Source: Nymphaea colorata
Taxonomy: Eukaryota; Streptophyta; Magnoliopsida; Nymphaeales; Nymphaeaceae
Reading direction: 5' to 3'
Assembly (NCBI RefSeq): GCF_008831285.2
Contig: NC_045148.1
Location: 24,037,878 to 24,101,877, forward strand
DNA length: 64,000 nucleotides
Made by a program: the position numbers and the translations under genes. Shown piece by piece: positions 53,820 to 64,000 of this stretch (the stretch's first letter is position 1; each line of letters begins with the position of its first letter). Under the pieces are notes generated by a model. That model had not been told where the DNA came from. It searched no databases and saw only the letters and a list, made by a program, of their open reading frames with translations.

Positions 53820-54470
53820 TCAAAGACTTGTGGGGCATCTTATATATCTGACTATAACCAGGCCAGAAATAGTTTTTGCTGTTTACTTTCCTAGCCACCA
53901 TATGCAGAAACTGACTACTCACTACAATTCTGCTATAAAAGTATTAAGCTATCTCAAATTTCACGCAGTCATGGAATTTTTCTTCCAGTACATGACAATT
54001 TCAAGCTTACCACATATTTTGATGCCAACTACGGAGCTTGCAAAGACACCAAAAAATCAATCTCTGGTTACTATGTTTAATTAGGAGAATGTCTAATCTT
54101 CTGAAAAACATAAAAACTGAGCATAGTATCTCACTTCTCAGCAGAAATAAAAATATTGCGCAACTACTGCTGAGATATGGATAAGATGTCTTCTAAAAGA
54201 CTCCAAGTGCCTCCTCCTTCGCCAGCGCATCTTCTTTGTGATGAGATCAGCATTACAAATGGCAGTGAGCTCAATTTTACATGAAAGCACCAAGCATGGG
54301 GAGATCGACTGCCATCTAGTGCGTGAGCAAGTAAAAAACGGAACAATTGTCACAACCTATGTTCCATCGTAGTTACATCTGGCTGATCTATTCACCAAGT
54401 CCCTTGTCAAAGATCAAGTCAAATTTTAAAAGCTCAAACTGGGTTTTGAAACCTCATTCACCAGTTTGAA
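53820..54470 (+). pseudogene. Copia B copy III: RNase H
   Basis: [20 protein letters not shown] (53839 on) then decayed frames; the C-terminus with VREQVKNGTIVTTYVPS and LADLFTKSLVKDQV is interrupted by a stop at 54370. The polypurine tract is at 54468-54477. Confidence 0.82.
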
Positions 54471-54477
54471 GGAGGGG

Positions 54478-54625
54478 TGTTAAGAAAAATGAAAACTAAT
54501 TGTTAAAGCCATGTATTAACTCTGTTTTCTTTACGCCCATTGTAAAACTGTAAAATTGAATCATGGTGTTCCTTGTCACACATGTGGAAGTTTCTAGAAG
54601 GTTGAAGGTGTGATTGTGTTGTAAC
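54478..54625 (+). repeat. LTR B, copy III, truncated
   Basis: TGTTAAGAAAAATGAAAAC start, same truncation point as copies I and II. Confidence 0.82.
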
Positions 54626-56469
54626 ATGTATCCAAGAATGTGGTGTTCATACAGAACATGTATCCAAGAATGCAACGTTTTGCAATTAATTGACTTTGAA
54701 AAAATCAATAAAATTAAAGAATGAAATATGAGATGTTTTAAATGAGAATAGTGCACTAGAAAATGATTGAGTTACCTGTAAAATGTGGATCTGAGTGGTT
54801 CAAATGATGAAGCAGTACTAAAAGGTAATACTAAGTGGGTAGGAATGGAGGAAGTCAATTAAGTTTACAAAGTGGGTCTCAAAATTTTGAACTCTCTATG
54901 TGTTGGTTACTTATTTTGTGGTTTATCATAGACATGTCATTTACTCAGACCATCTAATGTATGGAGTAGTTTGCGGTGCAATAATGCATGAATTAATTTA
55001 AGTTCTTCTTCCTAGACATTATATTAAAATATATTAAAACAGTGCATGTATAACAAGTCCCAATGTTTTATATTAAGTTCTTCTTCCTAGACATTATATT
55101 AAAAAGTATTAAGACATTTCGGGAGCCTCAATTTGTTTCCCCATGTTTTACAGTGGAAGAGAGTAACGCTCAAAGTGCCTCCATTTCATGTGAATTTTAT
55201 TCTTAACACAGCAAATAATTGCAAATATTCCTATTGTTTATCCTTGTGAAAAGCACATAATCTGTTACGTAAGAACCTGTAAATCACTTAGCTAGTTTTA
55301 ACCTAATATGTTGCCATAATATTAAAAGAGCAATATTTAAGTCTAGAACTCCCTGAAGATATATAATTAATTTGGTGCTTAAAGGAACAATAAAAGCTAT
55401 ATACTAATTTCTAAATAAATATGGAAGCATCTATTCCTTGTTGTCAGAACGAAACAATTTGGCATGTTTAGCTTAGTTAATTGGTATCAGGATTGGAAAT
55501 GAACACATAGGAGGATATTAATTTCCACAGTAAATTATTCAAAATTAATTAATATTGAAGCTATTAAGTTTTTTACAAAAATATTTTGAAAATTCATATA
55601 AAAGTGGTGTGTGTCGGTTGCTAACAGGTCTGAACAAAATCCCCAAAATGGTGCCAATTAATCTGTTGATTCTAGCTCATTGTGCATATCTTTAAGACAA
55701 CAGCAACATTTTCAGGGATTGTAGATGCTCATGTACAGTGGACATCCCAAACAGTGGACCAATGAATGAACAGCCAATAATTGAATTTTATTTATTATTA
55801 TTATTATTTGTTTTGGGGGGGGGCAGCGAGAGAGAGAGGGGGAGAGAGATATCATTGATTTTTTTTACAAAAAACACAAATGAAATATTAGTGAGTTAAA
55901 GGCTTAGAAAATTGCTTTCTCTTTTAATTACGAAAAACAGCAAAAACATTTTAGTTATACTATTTGCTAAGTTATTTTTCTTAATATCTGTTATCATATT
56001 TTTTCAAAAAATTGGGGAGGATCGTATGAAATTTTCTGCTCGATCGACCATCCCGCATGTTGAAACAAATATAGACATGAAGCATAGCTGGTTTTCTGGG
56101 TTCTCAAACTTGGTATATATTTTTCAAACATGGTATATATTTTTCAAGCAAGGTATATATTTTTCTGTTTGGCTCACAACCTGTCGTTAGGCATATTCTG
56201 ATCTTGATTAATTTATATTTTCTATGTAACTTTTATGTACAAATAGAAAAAAAAAACAAAAATTTCACTTTCAAATTAGTTGATATCAACCGACATATAA
56301 TTAATGAGTTAGACACCCTGTAATTGCCAACTATTTCCCAAATTCCAATGGTTTTCCAGTTTTCTCCTTTTTGTTCATTTATAGGTCGAATTGGCTTCGG
56401 CAGACCAGTGCTCGCTTTCATACCAAAACCTAAAAATAGGGTTTCGTTCTTTGTAATATCTAGTGGACC
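54626..56469. other. Spacer of block III, no gene seen
   Basis: Counterpart of 7281-9111 with the GA tract at 55815-55850. The GGTATATATTTTTC word is present three times near 56110-56165, against one or two in the other copies. Confidence 0.65.
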
Positions 56470-56901
56470 CAGGGCTACATGCACGAGTCAAGTCGAGCTC
56501 TAGTTGGGTCAGCTCGAGTCGACTTCACTCAGAAAACTCGAGGTCAAACTCGACTCAAGCTCCAAAACAAGCTCAAGCTTGACTGATGATACAACATTGG
56601 GCTCAAACTCGACTCACTGAACTCATTATGTTAAACATGTCTTGTTTCATTTAACTTGTCAAACTGTATTAACTCGTTTAGTTTTTACTCGTTTAGATTT
56701 TTTGTCGTTATAATTCAATATTTATTGTATAGTCGAGTCGAGTTGAGTTCTTACAATTCAAACTCAACTCGTTTAACATTTCGAGCATACATTTGAACTC
56801 AAGCTCAACTCATTAATAAACAAGTCAGGTTCAAGTTGAGCTTCAACGAGTGAGTTCGATCGAGTCGAGCTCGAGCTGGCTCAACTTGTTGTGCAGCCCT
56901 A
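56470..56901. mobile_element. MITE-2, copy III
   Basis: AGGGCTACATGCACGAG left and GTTGTGCAGCCCTA right ends. TAGTGGAC and AAGTGGAC lie just outside. Same insertion as in copies I and II. Confidence 0.76.
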
Positions 56902-56941
56902 AGTGGACTTCTCTTTCAGACATATAATATTAATCTACTTA

Positions 56942-57402
56942 TTGATCGGGTCTTTTGCGATGCACCAAGATTCCTTTTGGAATAGATTTCAAGGAAAACG
57001 AGTTATATCCAATCTTGTTTGGCCTTTCACCCCTAGCCACAAGTCGTTCCCATATTTTTGCCACATGCGTGGGCTCGGTCCTTGAAGGCCTGGTAGAGCT
57101 TGTTTGAACCTGGCAAGATCGATCAGTTTAGGGTCAAATAGGAAGAACTATCTGCAACCTCTAGAAAGCACCTACACTTAACGGCTTAAGCAGTTGTTCA
57201 CAAAAGGTTGCCGTTAGAGTGAGTTTGCCCCGCTGGGTCTATGCTCCGCTCCTTCGACTGATTGTTTGCATCCGATCTCAGGTTCTCTGTTACACTAACC
57301 TCCCCGCTCACCAAAGTGAGGCTGTGCAGCTGAACTGACCCTTCAAGACTCACTGATCGGGCTGGCGAGTCCTCAAAAGTGTTCTTCAGTCTGATTTCCA
57401 TG
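56942..57402 (-). pseudogene. rrn26: Mitochondrial 26S rRNA fragment (NUMT), copy III
   Basis: Same as the fragments at 9571 and 27901, with independent substitutions such as GAGTTATATCC for the otherwise rRNA-like GAGCTATATCC. TGTGGCTAGGGGTGAAAGGC is intact on the minus strand. Confidence 0.8.
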
Positions 57403-58716
57403 AAAACTACTAAAGCTGCAAATATTACACTCTAATTGACAAGGTAGAGCGCTAAAGTGTTGGAGAAAGTCCTAATTCCTAAAGAGGAAAAGGTAAAGCC
57501 TCGACTCCAAGGGTATTGTCTCCCAAGTATTGAATTTGCTGTGGCACTGAACGGGCCAATGGAAAATCAGCGAGTTACGTATTAATGGGTTTAAGAAGCT
57601 GCAGGTGCATCAGCCATTAAAATAAAGGATTATTTACAAAATTACTCACCTCAATCTAAATTATCTACAAAGGAAGAGAAAAATAAAATGGATAATTTTC
57701 AATAAAAGGGCAACTATTTAAATTATTCCTTATAATTTTAGTGACTTCCATGCCGAAGCAACTCGTTGAGATTTATCCAAAAAGTGGAGTGCACGTTTCT
57801 TGATCTTTAAGAGTTGACTGGTGAATTACTATTTGACCAAGAATCGAGCCACTTTGTATAATTTTGTGAAAGATTGCAGAAATATTTCAGTACGTTCAGT
57901 CTCAGATGTGCTAGTGTTTTAAAGGCACACTACAAAAAAACATTTAACGAAAAATAGTTTTTTAAAAATTATTTTTTAATTAGTTTTGCAAAACAGATTT
58001 GTATGTTTGGATATAGAATCAAAACAGTTTTTTGTTTTTAATTAATTTTGGTAAAATATTTTCTTTCAAAATTTTATTTTTTGTAAAACTTGCATTTCTT
58101 ATCATCCAAACTCTTACGAAACAGTTGAAGGAAGAATCGGTTTTTACCTCAAAAAATGAGTTTTACCACCCAAACAACTTAAGAATGTGTTCTTGTGAAT
58201 AGGAAATATTAATCCTCTGAGGGAGGAAATCAACAGGACACTCTTGGAAAACGATCCAAACACAAAAAAAAATTATATGTTAAAGTTTTTTGACTTGGTA
58301 TGCGGGAGAAAAGTCCACGGATGGAATATGCCATGGGACAAAAAAAAAAGTTTACCCAATAGATATACAAAACCATCTGATCGAAACCAGTGTTTTGAGC
58401 AATTATTTCTAAAACCTGATTAATTAAATGCATGTGCGTCGCCGAGACAACTAAACAATTAAAATTAAATTACAAACGTTTGATCACTTTCAGAACGCAT
58501 CATATGTTAAGTCCTAATAGAAGATACCAAGCCAAGGGTTGGAAATAATCAAAACACTTTTATTAAAATAATCAGAGATAGTTTATAGTCATACTATTGA
58601 ATGGTTGACAGATGTCGAAAAAAATATATAAAATGGTACGCAGATGTGTTCAGTGAACAACCAATAAAAAATGCATGAAAACCACTAAAAAAGTCAGGGC
58701 GGCTTCGATGTGAATG
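57403..58716. other. Spacer of block III, no gene seen
   Basis: Counterpart of 10029-11337. It includes long A/T tracts and no recognisable domain. Confidence 0.6.
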
Positions 58717-59509
58717 CAGTATAATTATAGTCATACTTTCAGATATAGGTTTATTTTTCGAAAGACTTGACTCTCTCCCCCTCTCACCCTTCAAAGATGG
58801 ATTTATTTCATAGAGCATTTTTTTTCATGGGCACAAGATGGCGAAGGGTGTTTCTGTATACGTCATGCATATAGCTTGCTTCAACCAACTGGTTTCCTCA
58901 TAACCTCCTTTGGGCTGGGGGTCCTACTCACGATCCAAAATTCTTGCATGGTTTATTCTATTGGACCACATTCAGACTCAAAATAACCTCACAAGATCTG
59001 GTTTTCACCTTGGAAGCAAGTGTCCTTTATGTTATTGTGTTGAGGTCAACCACTCACCTGATGTGGTTTTGTCGAGTGTCTCAAGATCTTTATGCACTTA
59101 CCTGGTCTATGCCTCATATTGAAGTCACAAACATATCTACAATTCAGAACCTTGATCCATGGACCAGTTAGAGTGAGAAACAAAAAGAAATGGCGTACCA
59201 TTTAGAGAATGACTGTTTACGTATGGGATTTGGAACTCCAGAAATGATATTATTTATAGGAATGAGACTGTCTTAGTTCAGTGCATGACATCCTCTATTT
59301 TGTATGATGTCTGGTTAATTTCCAGTAACCTATGGGGAAATGGTGATACCTCCAACTTCTTACAGGAATTAAGAGCTAATCTTTAGATGTAATTACTTTT
59401 TCAAATTCAACTTTTTGTTGGACTTATGTTATGTTATGTTAATTTTTATTTCTCTCTCTCTCTCACTCCCTCTCTCTCTCCCTGAGAACATTGCAATTTA
59501 AAAATGTGT
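58717..59509 (+). mobile_element. LINE (L1) 5'-truncated insertion, copy III
   Basis: Between AGGGCGGCTTCGATGTGAATG (58696-58716) and AGGGTGGCTTCAATGTGAATG (59510-59530), a 21-bp target duplication with two mismatches. The frame 58910-59122 gives the clearest zf-RVT-like tail: DHIQTQNNLTRSGFHLGSK then CPLCYC. The TC-rich tail is at 59451-59480. Confidence 0.8.
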
Positions 59510-59530
59510 AGGGTGGCTTCAATGTGAATG

Positions 59531-60173
59531 TTTTGCATATGGCAAAAGAAAATCAATGTATAATGTAGAGTTTGTTCTGCTATCAACCTAAGGGCCGGCC
59601 AGGTAAAAAAAAAAAACGCGCAGGCCCAGGCTGGGTATTATGGTCGATTTAATTCAATATATACATCATCAAACCTTATTTCTCTCTCTACTCACATATA
59701 GGCAGTATGGATTCATATATTTTCAATTACAATGAATTAGGCGAAGATAATTTTCTTATCAGTTGTTTTCTTTAATAGATTATAGTACTCTTCTAAACAA
59801 AGTAATTACCACGGCTTCTTCCTTCCTTTGCCTCCAAGGTTTAGGACGAAGGGATTGACACATACTCATGACCGCCTACCTTTCACTTGGGCCATAATAT
59901 ATATATAGGTATGAGAAACAGTGTTGCGGACATATGACATAATTTGCTTGAAGCATACCTTCAAAGATGTGAGCTATATCACACTTGCCGCCCTTGTTTC
60001 TTTCCTTCTAATGATGTAATAACAAAAACATGAATAACAAGATCTAATGAAAAATGAGAACCAAAAAAGAAAACAACTAAAGCTGACAAAGTAGGAGAAG
60101 AAGAGTGACCGAGCAATAAGAACGAAGAAGGATTTCGCATGTTCGAGTGAAGATGACGTAGATATAGAATCTG
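59531..60173. other. Block III right flank, no gene seen
   Basis: Matches copy II at 30509-30803 and then 31867-32240; the 1063 bp between are absent here, with the join at 59810/59811. Confidence 0.65.
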
Positions 60174-61240
60174 ATTTGTTTGAGCCTCACCACTTGATTC
60201 TGAAACAATTTCGGGTGGTTATTCAATGTTTGTGCAATCAGTAGTCATGTCCTCATCTTGCCTTTCAGTCAGTTGATGAGAACAAGGGCCTTGCTCACTT
60301 GAATTTCTGTTCTCAAGTATATGATTGTCATCAAATATGAAATGAATAACTGGAAAATATGAGACTTTGCTTTGATCCTTTGAGAGTTTGATGGGAAATT
60401 CTGTTTCATTGAAGATCTCCCTACTAACGATTTTTTTTTTGTTTCCAAATCAAGTAGTTTGTAGCCTTTTTGTTCAGTAGGATACCCAATGAACACACCT
60501 CGTTGAGCCCTGCAATCAAATTTTCCTTGTGGTTTGAGGTAGGAAGCAAAACACAAGCAACCAAACACACATTGATGCTTGTAAGTTGGTTTTCTTTTAA
60601 ATAATTTTTCAAAGGGAGTTTGATTGTCAATTTTTTTTTATGGGGTCCTATTTATTAAATATGTGGCCGTTAATACATGTAGGTCCCAACATTTTAAGGG
60701 TAGGCCTAACTGAAACTTGAGACCATGGGCCACATTCAAGATGCACCGATGCTTTCTCTAAGCCACGTCATTTTGTTTAGGCATGTAGGCGCATGAATGT
60801 TGATGTAGGATGTCTCTATCACGGAAAAAAAAAATTATGTCATTTGAGAAGAACTTGGTTCCACTATCTATCATGATTTTAACACATCTATTTTGAATTG
60901 TTGCTCACTCATGTTAATGGACTGTTTAAGTAAATCACCTATTTCAATTTTATACTTCATTAGGTAAAACCACATGGCTCTAGAAAAATCATCCATAATA
61001 GACAAAAAGTAATGTGTTCGAGTATGGGGGGTATGGTCCGCAAACATCACAATGTAGCAAATCAAAAGGTTTAGCAAAAAAATATTCACTTAATTTGAAT
61101 GTCACTGTAGATTGTTTAGGAACACGACAGACTTTACAGAAATTATTTGACAACTTAATGACAGTCATGCTTTAGAGCATTTGATTCTTTGAGCGAGATG
61201 GGTGCCCAAGTCTCAGATGCCAAACATCAAAATCTAATTG
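60174..61240 (-). pseudogene. Copia C: integrase, 3' end truncated
   Basis: Minus strand. From the high-coordinate side: a zinc-domain remnant near 61220-61150 (M-x-x-L-G-H-P wording), DDFSRAMWFYLMKYKIEIGD at about 61010-60950, a decayed catalytic core, then FEKLF-like wording, CLCFASYLKPQGKFDCRAQR and GVFIGYPTEQKGYKLLDLE in 60568-60269. There is no MITE. The element stops at about 60174, before RT. Confidence 0.85.
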
Positions 61241-61299
61241 AGTGGGTTTTGTAAACAAGCCGTCTACAGTGGAAAATGAATAGTCTGCCTGATGAATCA

Positions 61300-61626
61300 C
61301 CCTGCTCAGTCCTCGTCATGGAGATCGGGTCCTGCACAAAGCACCCAGTAGTCGGGAAAATCAAATGACATTTGGTTTGCTGAATAAATCTGCTCACAGA
61401 TAGCATGGTGTAAACAAAATTGGAAGATAATACACGTTTTCAAGAAAAATGGAAGCTGACAAAACAACTTTACGGACATGTGTAGCATAAACCGTTTGTT
61501 GTCAGAAACTCTAATAGAAAATGAAACAGCTAATTTTGTATCATCTAGCAATGATTGAAGGCAGCATGATATGTGGTGACTAGCACCAATATCTATTACC
61601 CAGGTGTCAAGTTTGAAGGATGACAT
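61300..61626 (-). pseudogene. Copia C: protease
   Basis: Minus strand, 106-residue open segment. SFKLDTWVIDIGASHHISCC at its start holds the D-I-G variant. It ends CAGPDLHDED after frameshifts. Confidence 0.83.
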
Positions 61627-61849
61627 ACCTACAAAGTTTATTTGGGTTACTGATCGATTTTTGAGGAGTTGTTTTAATTGAATATATTCATGTTGAATTA
61701 GAGTTGGAGCAATGTCCTTGTTGGACTATTTGCCATGCATGGAAGAGACTAAGGCAGTGGCATCAGTTTTCTCTCCAACAGAGGCGTTGATAATAGCCCC
61801 CTAAAATCAGTTTTCTTGCCACTATTTTCCACCTTTAAAATTTGGAGGG

Positions 61850-62659
61850 TAACCATTTAGTTTGAAGTATCCTTCCTTTGATGTCCAGCAATCTTGCCGT
61901 AATTGCAGAAGTATTGTGGGCGCTTGTTTTGCTGGTCTTTCAAGGCCTTCAAGTCTTCACTTGCTGAGATACCAACATGCTCGACAGCACTACTTTGAAG
62001 ACGAGCTTCTCTCTGTGTCTCCTCTTGAAGGACCGGTGCATAAGTCTTTTGTAGAGATGGCAGGGGATCCATAAGAAGAATATGCCTTCTTATAGCATTG
62101 AATGAATCATTCAATCCCATAAGAAATTCAATGACTTTCTCTTCTTGTTGCTTTTCAGCAACCACAATCAAGGCACCGCAAGAGCATTCCAATAGAACAT
62201 CATAGGATGAAAGCTTATCCCAGTAGGATTTCAGTTTTTTAAAATAAAGAGCAACAGATATATTTTCTTGATTCAAAGGACTGATGGAGGATTTGAGTTG
62301 GTACTTATGAGGGGTTGCGCTTTCAGTGAATCGGTTCTTTACGTCTGCCCACACTTCAATAGCTGTGGTGGTGTAGATAGCATTGCTTGATAATTCTTCC
62401 GAGATGGAGTTAAGAATCCATGAAGGTCCATGTGATTGCGACGTCTCCACATCTTGATCTCATGAGCTGCAACGCTGGGTTTGGGAAGACTGCCATCAAC
62501 AAAGGTCAACTTGTTTTTGGCATATAGTGCCATTATCATAGCACGACTCCCGGTTGAGTAGTTTTCACTAGTCACTAATTGTGAAACCAATACAATACCA
62601 TAAGAGGACTCTGCTCCACCAGCTGAAAAAGAGTTGGAAGCATTGCCTGTTGATGCCAT
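61850..62659 (-). pseudogene. Copia C: gag
   Basis: Minus strand; ATG at 62659-62657 (MASTGNASNSFSAGGAESSY), two bases after the primer-binding site. One frameshift near 62440 splits it. The second frame, 62450-61857, has SHGPSWILNSISEELSSNAI, NQENISVALYFKKLKSYWDK, VIEFLMGLNDSFNAIRRHIL and the knuckle FCNYGKIAGHQRKDTSN, in which the second and last Cys are replaced. This is the most complete gag in the window but it is still broken. Confidence 0.88.
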
Positions 62660-62660
62660 G

Positions 62661-62672
62661 GCTCTGAGACCA
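62661..62672 (-). promoter_or_regulatory. Primer-binding site of copia C
   Basis: The minus strand reads TGGTCTCAGAGC, one base off the usual initiator tRNA-Met complement TGGTATCAGAGC. It adjoins the LTR end (TCGCA). Confidence 0.83.
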
Positions 62673-62948
62673 TGCGAGTATCAGAGTATGCACAACAGAA
62701 ATTAAAGGCTGTGATGGAATCAACAGGCACAACAGAGAAGGCTGAGCACGATGCTTTGTTCCATCATGCTCAGCCTTCTCTGTTGTAACTAGTGGTGTTC
62801 CTTGTACTGCAAGAGTATAAATATGTGAAAGGCTGAGCACGATGCGTGACAAGGAACACCACTATTTAATTTTACAGCTTTACAATAGGTGTAAAGAGAA
62901 CAAAATTATTAACACAGTTTTAAGAATTAATTTTCATTTTTCATAACA
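62673..62948 (-). repeat. 5' LTR of copia C (LTR B family) with inverted internal segment
   Basis: On the minus strand it starts TGTTATGAAAAATGAAAATT and ends in CA next to the primer-binding site; 276 bp. Compared with the LTR B at 41485, the TATA segment (GAGTATAAATATGTGAAAGG, 62813-62832) reads on the opposite strand. The inverted part lies between inverted arms AGTGGTGTTCCTTGT and ACAAGGAACACCACT. A second fold-back (62729-62786) follows. Confidence 0.85.
62729..62786. repeat. Hairpin in the copia C LTR
   Basis: ACAACAGAGAAGGCTGAGCA and the matching TGCTCAGCCTTCTCTGTTGT form 25-bp arms with one mismatch around an 8-bp loop. The GGCTGAGCACGATG word occurs a further time at 62832-62845. 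Confidence 0.9.
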
Positions 62949-63489
62949 AATCCCAAGAGGCAGAATGCCCAAACGTTCTTCCGTTTGAGCTTCATAGCCT
63001 CGTGAAGGTTGAAAATTGCTAAATCATACTTTCTCCAGTAAATCTCTTGAGAAGACGACGATGACGTTGGTGATGGTGGAGTTGCCAACAACAAGCTCAT
63101 GAGGAGGCCTGCGACACACTTTACACCTAAGAGAGGAAATAAACTCTCTACCCCTTCTTCAGATGCTCCCCATCCCTGTTTCCATCACAGAAGCTCTCTT
63201 TCTCTCCCTCTCATGTGTTTAGTCTAGTATCGATGACATGGGTGGATGTTCAAAGCTGGTATTAGGCTCTTGTGGATGCCAAGTACCCCAAAAGTGGGCT
63301 AGGGAGCCAGTGGGCCAGGAGGGGCACTTATCATTTTCTTAAAGGCTATCGACCGTGCATGTAACCTGATCTCGTGGGTAGTGATTAAAAAATGCAGCTA
63401 TAAAAGCAAGAAGACTTATGAAGAAAATATCACTTAAAGGCTATCGACCGTGCATGTAACCTAAACCTCGTCATGTGCTCGACCAAGTT
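62949..63489 (-). repeat. Repeat G, copy iii (reversed)
   Basis: Reverse complement of 45290-45850: the AAACTTGGTCGAGCAC word is at about 63475-63490 and the LTR junction at 62948/62949 reads GCCTCTTGGGATT on the minus strand. A small internal duplication of AAAGGCTATCGACCGTGCAT occurs (63342 and 63436). Confidence 0.82.
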
Positions 63490-63821
63490 TGAATTGGTTT
63501 CAGAATCGGATGATATTAATTTAAAATTGGGGATTCAAATTTGGGTTCAGATTTATAAATTTACAATAATGTAGAATAAAATACTTCATTTAGATTCGGA
63601 TCTGTAAATTTTGGTTTATATATCCATTATCTTTTTTTGTTTCCGATTGGGTATCTATTTGATGCTGAGTCTGAATCCAAATTTAATCGGATGCCAATTT
63701 TTAATATCGAATTCTATCTGATTTTTTATTTGGATATCAAACTCCTCTTTTTTTCAAATCTGATTCATTTAAAGAAACTTGATCGGATATTTGATCTGAA
63801 TCAGACTCACTGACATCCCTA
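63490..63821. mobile_element. MITE-1-related element in repeat G, copy iii
   Basis: Its right end here is CTGACATCCCTA (63810-63821), the MITE-1 terminus. The other terminus is missing, as in copy ii. AGATTCGGAT-type words fill it. Confidence 0.68.
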
Positions 63822-64000
63822 ATAACCAGCCTCCCCACGAAAGGCTAATAGGACGATGAACCCCACGGGTCTCCGGAAGCTTGAGGAATTAAATGTCGAC
63901 AAGGAAATAGAAAATGGCGACGAGAAATATGGGAGATGAAGATCTCAGATGACGTTACAGAGCCATTTGTGACGTGTTATTTCCACCGTCAATTGGCAGC
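63822..64000. repeat. Inverted duplication running off the window end
   Basis: Reverse complement of about 44773-44951, with ATAACCAGCC at its left edge and TTGGCAGC at the window end. No gene was seen. The duplication may continue beyond the window. Confidence 0.72.

Larger units (their letters stand above)
47396..60750 (+). repeat. Segmental duplication block, copy III
   Basis: Matches copy I from its base 1, copy II from 49377. It continues with copy II beyond the copy I breakpoint (59287) and past the 30804-31866 gap to 60750, after which copia C goes on here while copy II enters satellite. It contains the complete set of parts. Confidence 0.93.

Overview
The window looks like intergenic DNA from a flowering plant with a repeat-rich nuclear genome. 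It is AT-rich and built from nested Ty1/copia retrotransposons, LINE (L1) ends, hAT-like MITEs, a satellite array, a mitochondrial rRNA insertion and a pararetrovirus-like fragment. I found no intact host gene, no tRNA gene and no CRISPR or prokaryotic feature. Most coding-looking stretches are stop- or frameshift-ridden gag/pol remnants. The species cannot be fixed by reading alone.

The dominant structure is a block of about 11-12 kb present three times in direct orientation: copy I (1-11836, cut by the window edge), copy II (20886-32815) and copy III (47396-60750). Each runs in the order: copia A (copy II keeps only its RNase H tail), LTR A, copia B gag-pol carrying a hAT-like MITE in integrase, truncated LTR B, spacer, GA-rich tract, second MITE with a GAGCTCGA-type sequence, reversed fragment of mitochondrial 26S rRNA, spacer, 5'-truncated LINE. 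Copies II and III continue into a reversed fragment of a sister element, copia C. Shared junctions and inactivating lesions show that the elements were already assembled and dead before the block was copied.

Between copies I and II (11837-20885) lie segment H1 with exon-like pieces on the minus strand, copia D (about 14390-17741), a promoter-like stretch, three tandem repeats of about 176 bp, AT-rich DNA with a TA palindrome, and a minus-strand retroelement leader with its primer-binding site. Between II and III (32816-47395) lie a satellite of 115-bp monomers in 345-bp trimers that flips orientation near 35048, a pararetrovirus-like RNase H fragment, two decayed copia gag remnants, a reversed LINE RT fragment, repeat G with LTR B, segment H2 (second copy of H1), a second G ending in an LTR B/LTR A chimera, and the 5' part of copia A. 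After block III comes copia C on the minus strand with its 5' LTR and a third G copy in reverse, running off the window end.

The genes do not form a cooperating pathway. The window is a record of nested insertion, internal deletion, segmental duplication and inversion. Its most notable items are the triplicated composite block, the satellite with trimeric higher-order structure and inversion point, the mitochondrial rRNA insertion carried by every block copy, the copia C LTR whose TATA segment is inverted, and the exon-like coding pieces in H1/H2.
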